DNA of 12,109 bases from positions 1-12,109 of the forward strand of contig DHHG01000156.1 of NCBI GenBank assembly GCA_002403175.1. Direction: 5' to 3'. This document shows positions 6,998 to 12,109 of the stretch, in pieces. The notes under the pieces are model-generated. The model searched no databases and was not told where the DNA came from. It saw nothing but the letters and a program-made list of their open reading frames with translations. Both the position numbers and the translations under genes were made by a program. This DNA is from Syntrophaceae bacterium UBA4778 (lineage in GTDB: Bacteria > Desulfobacterota > Syntrophia > Syntrophales > UBA4778). Within the stretch, counting starts at the first letter, position 1. Every line of letters starts with the position of its first letter.

Positions 6998-8650
6998 ATG
7001 TTTAATGTCAAATTGAGCACAAAACTTATCAGCAGTTTCATAATCATTTCGATCATTACCTTGATCGTTGGAGTTATCGGCATCGTAAGTCTCAACAAGG
7101 TCATTGATGGGGATGTGGCAATGTATGAAAATAACGTCAAGGCAGTTAATAGTATCGCCCAGGTGCAGACCATGTTTATGCAAATGCGGGCACGATCTCT
7201 TTATCAGCAGATCGAAAGATTCATTTTGGATGATGCCAATAAAGCAATTGCCGGCAAGGAAGACATCAAAGAGATGGACAAGAAAGGGCTTGCGGCGCTG
7301 GCAGAGTTCGAAAAGCGGATCGATGATAAAGAGAAGGCATATTTTAATGAATTCAAGACGGAGCTAGGAAAGTATTTAGAAGCACGAGACAAAATGGGCC
7401 AGTTGGCGATTGAGGGGAAGAAACAGGAAGCTACCAGTTTCCTGTTAAATGTCACACAACCGCAAGCCGCAAAAGTTCTCGCGATGTTTGACCGCATTTA
7501 CAAGGACCAAATGGATAATGCGCAGGCAAAGGCGGCAAATAATGCTCGGATTGCAAAAAGTGCCATGTGGACTGTCGTCATTGCTATCTTATTCGGTATC
7601 GCTTTAGCTTTAGCGTTTGGCGTGTTGATTACCCGATCCATTGCAAAACCGATCAACCGCGTCATAGCCGGCTTGAGTGACGGCTCCGATCAGATTGCTT
7701 CTGCATCCGGTCAAGTGGCTGCGACCAGTCAAAACCTGGCTGAGGGTGCCTCTGAGCAAGCGGCGTCTATTGAGGAGACTTCTTCATCCATTGAAGAAAT
7801 ATCTTCCATGACGAAACGCAATGCAGATATGTCCCGGGAAGCTCAAAGCAAGATGAATGAAGCCAAGGGAATTGTTGAAAAGGCAAATAAGCAGTTGCAC
7901 CAATTGATCGATGCAGTTGTAGAGATAGCCAAATCCAGCGAGGATACGAAAAAGATCATAAAGACGATCGATGAAATCGCCTTTCAGACGAATCTCCTGG
8001 CCTTAAACGCTGCGGTGGAGGCAGCCCGTGCGGGTGAGGCAGGTGCAGGGTTTGCGGTCGTTGCCGACGAGGTCAGGAATTTGGCCATGCGGGCGGCTGA
8101 GGCGGCCAAGAATACAAGTTATCTGATCGAGAATACTATTAACGTCGTATCAACCGGGAATGATCTGAGTAATTCAACGTTGGATGCATTTAATGAAAAT
8201 ACCGCAATTGCAGTGAAGGTTTCAAACTTGATCGATGAGATTACTGCCGCGTCTCACGAGCAGGCGCGAGGCATCGAGGAAATTAATAAAGCGATCGTTG
8301 AAATGGAAAAAGTTACACAGCAAAACGCTGCCAATGCGGAGGAATCTGCAGGTGCTTCTGAGGAGTTGAGTGCCCAGGCAGGACACATGAAGTCGGTCGT
8401 ATCCGAACTCGAGGCATTGGTCAATGGTAACGACAACACTGTATCAGGTTCTAGCACTTTTCACCGTGATAAGGCCAGTATCTCGTCTGTCATGCCTAAG
8501 CCGGTTCATTCAGTGCCTAGGCACCAGCAAAAAGGGAACGGACATTTCAGTGGAAATATTAAAAATATGATCTCTTCCGAAAGGAGAACACTAAGACCGG
8601 AAGAACTGATACCGATGGAAGACAACAAGGTTTCTTTAAAAGATTTTTAG
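6998..8650 (+). CDS. Methyl-accepting chemotaxis protein (transmembrane chemoreceptor)
   Basis: The 550-residue receptor has a first membrane helix at about residues 11-30, a periplasmic four-helix-bundle-type sensing domain at about 33-185, and a second membrane helix at about 188-208. A short HAMP-like linker starts with [11 protein letters not shown]. The cytoplasmic signalling coiled coil carries the highly conserved hairpin region starting at E326 ([20 protein letters not shown]), where CheA and CheW bind. Ala/Glu/Gln-rich methylation helices such as [16 protein letters not shown] are visible. After about residue 476 there is a 74-residue polar tail, probably disordered, ending in [25 protein letters not shown] at 6982-6988, nine bases before ATG, gives a strong start. 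CheW follows. The ligand is unknown, and no kinase CheA gene is present, so the receptor must use components encoded elsewhere. Confidence 0.97.
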   Translation: MFNVKLSTKLISSFIIISIITLIVGVIGIVSLNKVIDGDVAMYENNVKAVNSIAQVQTMFMQMRARSLYQQIERFILDDANKAIAGKEDIKEMDKKGLAALAEFEKRIDDKEKAYFNEFKTELGKYLEARDKMGQLAIEGKKQEATSFLLNVTQPQAAKVLAMFDRIYKDQMDNAQAKAANNARIAKSAMWTVVIAILFGIALALAFGVLITRSIAKPINRVIAGLSDGSDQIASASGQVAATSQNLAEGASEQAASIEETSSSIEEISSMTKRNADMSREAQSKMNEAKGIVEKANKQLHQLIDAVVEIAKSSEDTKKIIKTIDEIAFQTNLLALNAAVEAARAGEAGAGFAVVADEVRNLAMRAAEAAKNTSYLIENTINVVSTGNDLSNSTLDAFNENTAIAVKVSNLIDEITAASHEQARGIEEINKAIVEMEKVTQQNAANAEESAGASEELSAQAGHMKSVVSELEALVNGNDNTVSGSSTFHRDKASISSVMPKPVHSVPRHQQKGNGHFSGNIKNMISSERRTLRPEELIPMEDNKVSLKDF

Positions 8651-8659
8651 GACACGACA

Positions 8660-8689
8660 GGAGGGAAGCAAGTTTTTATGCTTCCCTCC
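8660..8689 (+). promoter_or_regulatory. Intercistronic 11-bp perfect stem-loop between receptor and cheW genes
   Basis: GGAGGGAAGCA (8660-8670) pairs exactly with TGCTTCCCTCC (8679-8689) around the 8-nt loop AGTTTTTA. It starts 10 bases after the receptor stop. No T-run follows (GCTCTCTATAA), so it is not a standard intrinsic terminator. It more likely acts as an RNA-stability or processing element, or a weak attenuator setting receptor:CheW stoichiometry. An ATG at 8678 lies in this loop and is therefore an unlikely start for cheW. Confidence 0.7.
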
Positions 8690-8737
8690 GCTCTCTATAA
8701 AATTCAAAATAATTTAGTAATGATAATATCTCGCATT

Positions 8738-8746
8738 AAGGGAGGA
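8738..8746 (+). promoter_or_regulatory. Ribosome-binding site that sets the cheW start
   Basis: AAGGGAGGA ends nine bases before ATG 8756. The upstream in-frame ATG at 8678 has no comparable site and falls in the loop of a stable hairpin. ATG 8748 is out of frame and only two bases away. Confidence 0.8.
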
Positions 8747-8755
8747 TATGGAATA

Positions 8756-9262
8756 ATGGCAGAATTAATGAATGTTATGGGTGTAAATGCCATGGCTGAC
8801 TGTGAGGGAAAGTACCTGACATTTTCTCTGGCTGCAGAAGAATACGGGATTGGTATCAGAAAGGTCAAGGAGATCATTGGTATGATGGCGATCACTAGGA
8901 TTCCACAGACACCGTCGTATGTTAAAGGGGTCATTAACCTTCGTGGAAAGGTTATCCCCGTGGTGGCTTTGCGGCTCAAGTTCGGTTTAGAAGAAATTGA
9001 TTACACGAATCGAACATGTATCATCGTTGTAGAGGTCGAGGCGGATGCAGGCAATGTCATGCTGGGAATTATAGTGGATTCCGTATCGGAAGTTATGAAT
9101 GTGAAAGGTGCCGACATTGATCCTGCACCGACCTTGGGGATGTCCTTGAAAACGGATTACATACTAGGTATGGCAAAAGTAGGTAACGGGGTCAAGATTC
9201 TTCTGGACATCGATCAAGTGATTAGCGATCAGGAATTGGAAGTTATACGTCAGGCAGCGTAA
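8756..9262 (+). CDS. cheW: CheW chemotaxis coupling protein
   Basis: The 168-residue protein is a single CheW domain, the SH3-like adaptor that bridges receptors and the kinase CheA in chemosensory arrays. Typical family features run in order: KYLTFSLAAEEYGIGI near the start, VKEIIG, IPQTPSYVKGVINLRGKVIPV (the segment GVINLRG is residues 58-64), VGIIVD-like MLGIIVDSVSEV, and the closing ILLDIDQVI strand. I chose ATG 8756 because of AAGGGAGGA at 8738-8746; the longer form from 8678 adds 26 residues unlike the family and would start inside a hairpin. It follows the receptor gene by 105 bp and is probably in the same transcript. An insertion-sequence end begins only 25 bp after its stop, so the operon's original terminator or further genes may have been lost. 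Confidence 0.95.
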   Translation: MAELMNVMGVNAMADCEGKYLTFSLAAEEYGIGIRKVKEIIGMMAITRIPQTPSYVKGVINLRGKVIPVVALRLKFGLEEIDYTNRTCIIVVEVEADAGNVMLGIIVDSVSEVMNVKGADIDPAPTLGMSLKTDYILGMAKVGNGVKILLDIDQVISDQELEVIRQAA

Positions 9263-9291
9263 AGAAATTTGTATTCACAGAACTCTTGCGT

Positions 9292-9335
9292 ATTCCGATG
9301 AATTCGGCCACTGATTCCGACGCAAATCGGCCACC
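9292..9335. repeat. Direct terminal repeats of the IS21-family end
   Basis: Two near-identical units of about 22 bp (9292-9312 and 9314-9335) share ATTCCGA at the left and TCGGCCAC at the right. IS21-family elements carry such multiple terminal repeats as IstA transposase-binding sites. Their spacing of 22 bp puts them on the same helix face. Confidence 0.7.
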
Positions 9336-9388
9336 TTGTCGGAGCGAAGCGACGCTGGTCTTTTTTGTTCTTTCTCATAAAGCATTGC

Positions 9389-9571
9389 TCAGGTCAAGGT
9401 TGCATATTTTTTCCTTATGGATCCTCCTTTCAGATTTATTTTATGGGCATTGTGAACCAGGCGGTCGAGGATGGCATCGGCGATGGTCGGATCGCCAATC
9501 TGTTCATGCCAGTGATCCACAGGCAACTGGCTGGTGATATCCACTGTTTTCCTTGCACACCCTTCATTCAC
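9389..9571 (-). pseudogene. istB: istB C-terminal fragment (IS21-family AAA+ helper ATPase)
   Basis: The minus-strand frame ends with [19 protein letters not shown], then [15 protein letters not shown] and a basic tail, the standard C-terminus of IstB. IstB is the ATPase that helps IstA choose targets. Only about 50 of roughly 250 residues remain; Walker A, Walker B and all upstream parts are missing. The nominal GTG start at 9571 is an artefact of the truncation. Confidence 0.85.
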
Positions 9572-9899
9572 CTTGGATTAGAAAGACGGGATAACTACTT
9601 GAAGCTTAAGTTTCTTTCATTATCCCGTTGTGTCCCTTATTGTCCCTGACCATGCGTTCAGGGTCTAGTGGGAGTACTCCTTTCGGCTTCGGCACAATTA
9701 TCAATCCATCACATGTTTTTTCACAATCAATTAAGAGATCTTTCGATATATTTTTATTCCGTGTGAGAATCTGTGTGAGAAAATCAATCCAAAATCTGCT
9801 AAATCTGCCTAAAATGTGAAAATATCTAATAGACGCAAATTTCATAATTTCAAATAGTTGCAATCAATTCGAGGAGGTTGTGAAACTCAGGGATCATGC
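9572..9899. other. Geneless stretch between IS remnant and att site
   Basis: No supported gene. Open frames at 9628-9819 (plus) and 9606-9863 (minus) overlap each other, lack good ribosome sites and match no family I know. Visible structure includes a 9-bp inverted repeat ACGGGATAA/TTATCCCGT (9586-9594/9620-9628), CCCTGA/TCAGGG (9644-9649/9658-9663) and the palindrome GGAGTACTCC (9671-9680). The repeated GTGTGAGAA at 9761-9781 region may be part of recombinase arm-site DNA next to att, but that is a guess. Confidence 0.5.
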
Positions 9900-9944
9900 C
9901 TGAAAATCCGAGTGTCGGCAGTTCAATTCTGCCCTGGTCCACCA
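9900..9944 (+). other. 3' half of a tRNA-Phe(GAA) gene, probable integrase attachment site (att)
   Basis: From 9900 the sequence fits a tRNA 3' half exactly: anticodon loop CTGAAAA (9900-9906, anticodon GAA at 9902-9904), 3' anticodon strand TCCGA (9907-9911), five-base variable loop GTGTC, T-stem GGCAG/CTGCC around TTCAATT (9917-9933), acceptor strand CTGGTCC, A, and encoded CCA (9942-9944). TGAAAATCC..GTGTC is characteristic of tRNA-Phe. The 5' half is absent: the bases before 9900 (CATGC) do not pair with TCCGA, and no GGACCAG lies in range. The break falls in the anticodon loop, a known crossover site for tyrosine integrases. The truncated integrase at 9950-10561 ends six bases away. Confidence 0.8.
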
Positions 9945-9949
9945 TAAAA

Positions 9950-10561
9950 TCAAGGGGTTACGAGTCGTAAAAGAGGCTTGTGACCCCTTTGTTTTTCAAA
10001 TTGTGCTACATTTGTGCTAATTCCGGTTCCGACCCTGTCCATGACCTCAATCCCCGGCCGCAAACTTTCAGCATAATGGTGCGCGTAGCGCATGATCATC
10101 GCGGTCGTCTTCCATCTACCCAGTTTTTGAACTGTATAGAGATCCACGCCGCTTTGCACCAGTCGCGTCGCGAACGTATGGCGCAGATCGTGAAAGCGCA
10201 CACCTTCGATGCCGGCTTTCTCCCTCGCGGAAGTGAATGCCCTGAATAGGTTCCTGTTGAGCATCCTCGTTCTGTTCTCGCTGGGAAACACCAGATCATC
10301 TCTCATATGATGCCCCTTGGCCCTGTTCCGCAGAATCTGCAAGACGGTCTCGTTGAGGGGAAGGGTATCGACACAGCCGTTTTTCTGCTCAGAGATGGTC
10401 ACGGTCCTTCGGGTGAGATCGATCTGCTTCCACTTGAGTTCCAGTATCTCGCTTTCCCGAAAGCCGGTATGGATAGCGAAAACAATGATCTCGCGAAGCC
10501 ACTTCGGGGAGGCGAAGAAACGTTCCATTAAGGAATGCATATCAACGCATCCTCTTGTCAT
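9950..10561 (-). CDS. Truncated tyrosine recombinase (phage-type integrase), catalytic domain only
   Basis: This 203-residue protein is the C-terminal catalytic domain of a tyrosine integrase. The complete active site is visible: R35 in HTGFRESEIL, K60 in SEQKNG, H124 and R127 in HDLRHTFA, W150 in LGRWKTTAM, and nucleophile Y159 in MRYAHH. Phage integrases of this type are usually about 350-400 residues. The N-terminal arm-binding and core-binding domains are missing, and a TAG codon directly precedes the ATG. The sequence further upstream shows no such domains and soon meets another gene, so the N-terminal half has been replaced or deleted. No strong ribosome site is seen. Its 3' end lies six bases from the tRNA-Phe fragment, the usual integrase-att arrangement. 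It is probably inactive. Confidence 0.85.
   Translation of the reverse strand: MTRGCVDMHSLMERFFASPKWLREIIVFAIHTGFRESEILELKWKQIDLTRRTVTISEQKNGCVDTLPLNETVLQILRNRAKGHHMRDDLVFPSENRTRMLNRNLFRAFTSAREKAGIEGVRFHDLRHTFATRLVQSGVDLYTVQKLGRWKTTAMIMRYAHHYAESLRPGIEVMDRVGTGISTNVAQFEKQRGHKPLLRLVTP
9952..9994 (+). terminator. Rho-independent terminator behind the tRNA fragment, overlapping the integrase 3' end
   Basis: AAGGGGTTAC (9952-9961) pairs with GTGACCCCTT (9980-9989) over 10 bp with one G-U pair, followed on the plus strand by TTTGTTTTT. It lies eight bases after the tRNA CCA end. The same DNA encodes the last dozen codons of the integrase on the other strand, and it may also slow minus-strand transcription. 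Confidence 0.65.
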
Positions 10562-10758
10562 CTATTCATCTTCTGGAAAGAAACCTGGGGCAGTAAACCA
10601 CTTCCGGATGCCTGCCGGTTGGTGCTTCAAGTATTTTCGGTCAAATTCTTTCTCTTAAAGAGTCTCATCCTTTCCAAAACCGGAGAGATGAACAGTCATG
10701 GCACATCTACCGCCACCCACGGATGGCTTGATTCCTGAAAAATTGTTATTTATAAGAA
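10562..10758. other. Intergenic stretch upstream of the truncated integrase
   Basis: No gene is supported. A 13-codon minus-strand frame (10668-10627) begins MRLFKRKN, which resembles the start of some phage integrases, then hits a stop. Another minus frame of about 30 codons ends in TAG immediately before the integrase ATG but has no start. These may be decayed remains of the integrase 5' end; the similarity is too short to be sure. Confidence 0.35.
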
Positions 10759-10785
10759 ACCGCCCCGGCAAACCTAAGGGGCGGT
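10754..10785 (-). terminator. Rho-independent terminator of the 22-residue-repeat protein gene
   Basis: On the minus strand ACCGCCCC (10785-10778) pairs perfectly with GGGGCGGT (10766-10759) around an 11-nt loop, followed by TTTCTTATA. It sits 36 bp beyond the stop of the gene at 10821-11633. The stem is strong (7 of 8 pairs G-C) and the T-tract moderate. Confidence 0.75.
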
Positions 10786-10820
10786 CATGCTGAACAAACA
10801 TTTGAATATACGATTGAGAA

Positions 10821-11633
10821 TTATTTCTGTTTACTGAAAGGTTCTTTTATGGCAACCTTTATGCCCCCGATTGTCCCAGTAACTGCCTCCTTAATTGCCG
10901 AACCCGTCTCACCACCAATTATCTCGGCCGCCTCAACGGCACCCATTGCTGCTGCCGAAGCAGCTTTCTCTGAGGATAGGCCTATCTCTTTTGCAGCTTC
11001 AATTGTTCCTAACACGGCGTTTTTTGCTACGGCAACAACGTCTCCCCCGACTTCCGATGTCCCAAGGACTAGCCCTTTAGAGGTGTCCTTTATAACCGTG
11101 GTCAGTTGACCACTGGTTTCGGCTACTCCTCCGATAGCACCCTTTACGGCGCTTCTGGCCAGTAAGACCGTATCTCCCCCTACTTCAGAAATAGCATGGA
11201 TGACACCCCGCGCCGCTTCTGAGGCGGCTTCTTCCGTTGATACGGCAATATCCCTCGTTCCGCTGATAGTTCCAACGATAGCGCTCTTGGCTACGGACGT
11301 AACATCACCGCCTATCTCTGCGGTTCCTTTTACCACTCCATGAGCAGTATTGCGAATAACATCAACGGTTACAGAACCTACCTCATTAACCCCCTTGAAT
11401 ATACCGATAATGGAGTTCTTGGTAACGGTTGTCAGGTCCGCTCCTATTTCTCCTGCGGCTTTAATTGCCCCGGTAACAATTGAGCCAGCTGCAGCTGCAA
11501 TGTCTTTTACACCCTCCAATGCTTTTACGGTAGTAGCGCTCACAATGTCGATGATTCCTGTTGCAGCTTCCCTGGTGCCCTTTAAAACCTCCAGGATAGC
11601 GCTTCTGATAGTTTCTCCAATAGTCTTCTCCAT
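10821..11633 (-). CDS. Protein of about twelve 22-residue amphipathic repeats, function unknown
   Basis: The 270-residue protein is almost entirely tandem repeats in perfect 22-residue register from residue 55: units start at G55, G77, G99, G121, G143, G165, G187, G209 and G231, with a partial last unit at G253. Unit 1 starts at E15, and unit 2 (37-54) is four residues short. Consensus is G-x-(I/V)-x-(G/A)-x-x-E-(I/V)-G-G-D with A, K and small residues after, as in GVVKGTAEIGGDVTSVAKSA. There is no Trp, Tyr or Cys, one Pro (in EPF) and two Phe. It has no signal peptide or clear membrane span. Repeats of 11 or 22 residues are typical of surface-binding helices (apolipoproteins, synuclein, LEA proteins), so lipid-surface or granule binding is a guess. 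AAGGGGG at 11642-11648 supports the start. Confidence 0.85.
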   Translation of the reverse strand: MEKTIGETIRSAILEVLKGTREAATGIIDIVSATTVKALEGVKDIAAAAGSIVTGAIKAAGEIGADLTTVTKNSIIGIFKGVNEVGSVTVDVIRNTAHGVVKGTAEIGGDVTSVAKSAIVGTISGTRDIAVSTEEAASEAARGVIHAISEVGGDTVLLARSAVKGAIGGVAETSGQLTTVIKDTSKGLVLGTSEVGGDVVAVAKNAVLGTIEAAKEIGLSSEKAASAAAMGAVEAAEIIGGETGSAIKEAVTGTIGGIKVAIKEPFSKQK

Positions 11634-11667
11634 GATAACATCCCCCTTTCTTTAGCTTGTCATTTTT

Positions 11668-11695
11668 TTTATGATCCAATCTCTTCCTTTGACAA
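11668..11695 (-). promoter_or_regulatory. Possible sigma-70 promoter of the repeat-protein gene
   Basis: On the minus strand TTGTCA (11695-11690, five of six to TTGACA) and CATAAA (11673-11668, four of six to TATAAT) are 16 bases apart. Transcription would begin near 11661, about 28 bases before the ATG. Alternatively the gene is read from a farther promoter: TTTACA (11827-11822) and TATTTA (11804-11799), 17 bases apart. Confidence 0.3.
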
Positions 11696-11726
11696 TATAT
11701 GCAACCAAGGGCAGTCATCTGTAATA

Positions 11727-11765
11727 AAAACAAAAAAACCCGCTCTCTCTTCAGAAATGGGGTTT
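11727..11765 (-). terminator. Possible intrinsic terminator or attenuator upstream of the repeat-protein gene
   Basis: On the minus strand AAACCC (11765-11760) pairs with GGGTTT (11741-11736), and the stem runs into seven T, G and five more T. The stem is only 6 bp with an 18-nt loop, so it is weak, but the T-tract is strong. It lies about 95 bp before the repeat-protein ATG, so it ends an upstream minus-strand transcript or acts in that gene's leader. Confidence 0.4.
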
Positions 11766-12109
11766 CGTTCACTAGTCCATACCTCCCTCGCGTAGGGTTA
11801 AATACTGTACTAGTGTATCACTGTAAACTTTATAATAAAGTACCACGATTTATGTAACAAATCTACTTGCTTTCGAGGTGGTCGATGCATGCGGTTTGGA
11901 ATTGAGGTAAAGATTGCCAGTTTGGGACATGTCTGCTCCAGAAAAGAAAAATCGGATTTCTTGAATAGATGCGCTTTCGAACCATATTCCATGACTTGGT
12001 CAGATGAAACAACCTCTCACTTTGTTTTTCAAATACTGGGCACCCTGCGTTACTCCTGTCACAGGAGTTGCGGCCCTTCACTCTGCAGCATAGCGTCGAA
12101 AGAACCATC
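11766..12109. other. Geneless right edge with several palindromes
   Basis: No gene is supported. Minus-strand frames at 11863-12108 and 11810-11992 overlap in different frames and match no known family. A minus frame entering at the edge stops at 12059-12061 and could be the last 16 codons of a gene beyond the window. DNA structure seen: CACTAGT/ACTAGTG (11770-11776/11809-11815), ACTTTA-TAA-TAAAGT (11827-11841) and ACTCCTGT-C-ACAGGAGT (12052-12068), all of which could be protein-binding sites. Confidence 0.45.
12052..12068. promoter_or_regulatory. 17-bp palindrome, possible operator
   Basis: ACTCCTGT (12052-12059), a single C, then ACAGGAGT (12061-12068): 8-bp perfect arms, with three more near-pairs outside one mismatch. 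A one-base centre suits a dimeric DNA-binding protein better than an RNA hairpin. No neighbouring gene is visible to assign it to. Confidence 0.3.

Larger units (their letters stand above)
9287..9571 (-). mobile_element. IS21-family insertion sequence remnant (right end plus istB tail)
   Basis: The outer end at 9287 begins TG, as IS21-family ends usually do (5'-TG...CA-3'). It contains two copies of a terminal repeat, ATTCCGATGAATTCGGCCACT (9292-9312) and ATTCCGACGCAAATCGGCCACC (9314-9335), each given here in under 23 bases for comparison by position. The istB 3' end lies inside it on the minus strand. Homology to IstB stops at about 9565-9571 and no istA or left end follows, so the element was truncated by deletion or a later rearrangement. 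It cannot transpose on its own. Confidence 0.75.

Noticed and set aside
8678..8755. Longer CheW start at ATG 8678
   Set aside because: The codon lies in the loop of a perfect 11-bp hairpin, has no proper ribosome site, and the added residues are unlike the family; ATG 8756 has AAGGGAGGA.
9606..9863. Minus-strand frame of 85 codons and overlapping plus-strand frame 9628-9819
   Set aside because: The two overlap, neither has a good ribosome site, and neither resembles a known family.
9869..9944. A complete tRNA gene
   Set aside because: The 5' acceptor strand GGACCAG, the D-arm and the 5' anticodon strand TCGGA are all missing; only the 3' half from the anticodon loop is present.
11461..11772. 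Minus-strand frame from GTG 11772 with a fair ribosome site, possible leader peptide
   Set aside because: It runs out of frame far into the repeat-protein gene and has no family resemblance; the T-tract hairpin explains its odd Phe/Leu-rich start.
11863..12108. Minus-strand frame of 81 codons at the right edge
   Set aside because: No motif, competing open frame at 11810-11992, and interruption by palindromes; cannot be supported from this window.
1..12109. CRISPR array, rRNA, riboswitch (including GEMM c-di-GMP type before the receptor) or toxin-antitoxin pair
   Set aside because: Looked for regularly spaced direct repeats, conserved rRNA and riboswitch cores and paired small genes; none seen.

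Overview
The window looks like bacterial chromosome from an anaerobic Desulfobacterota-type (deltaproteobacterial) organism. This is an inference from gene style, not a database match: a SphA/MetA-like outer-membrane protein, a multi-PAS 'HDFNN' hybrid histidine kinase next to an NtrC-type regulator, -24/-12 (sigma-54) promoters, and a methyl-accepting protein with a long charged tail ending in KDF. Base composition is moderate and most real genes carry clear Shine-Dalgarno sequences.

Layout. Positions 1-727 hold no convincing gene but contain a 10-bp perfect inverted repeat (417-448) and a near-consensus sigma-54 promoter (623-638) ahead of an outer-membrane beta-barrel gene (728-1654). Next come a soluble hybrid histidine kinase with five PAS domains (1727-4849) and, 10 bp later, a sigma-54 activating response regulator with an intact GAFTGA loop (4860-6239). 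A second plausible sigma-54 promoter (6396-6411) precedes a small receiver-like protein lacking the phosphorylation residues (6453-6848), a chemoreceptor (6998-8650) and a CheW adaptor (8756-9262). An 11-bp perfect hairpin separates the last two genes.

From 9287 the character changes to mobile-DNA debris. There is the right terminus and istB tail of an IS21-family element (9287 to about 9571), a geneless stretch, and the 3' half of a tRNA-Phe(GAA) gene beginning exactly in the anticodon loop (9900-9944), which I read as a recombination scar (att site). Convergent to it lies a tyrosine recombinase reduced to its catalytic domain (10561-9950, minus strand).

To the right, on the minus strand, lies a 270-residue protein (11633-10821) built almost wholly of about twelve 22-residue repeats. 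It has a downstream terminator and a leader that seems to contain a second terminator. Positions 11766-12109 show only palindromes and no supported gene.

How the parts may work together (inference): the kinase/regulator pair is the obvious candidate to drive the sigma-54 promoters in front of the outer-membrane protein and the chemosensory genes, linking uptake of a hydrophobic or aromatic compound with taxis. No CheA, CheY, CheR or CheB gene is present, so the receptor and CheW would have to join an array encoded elsewhere. The most unusual items are the degenerate receiver protein, the 22-residue-repeat protein and the tRNA-Phe half-gene scar.
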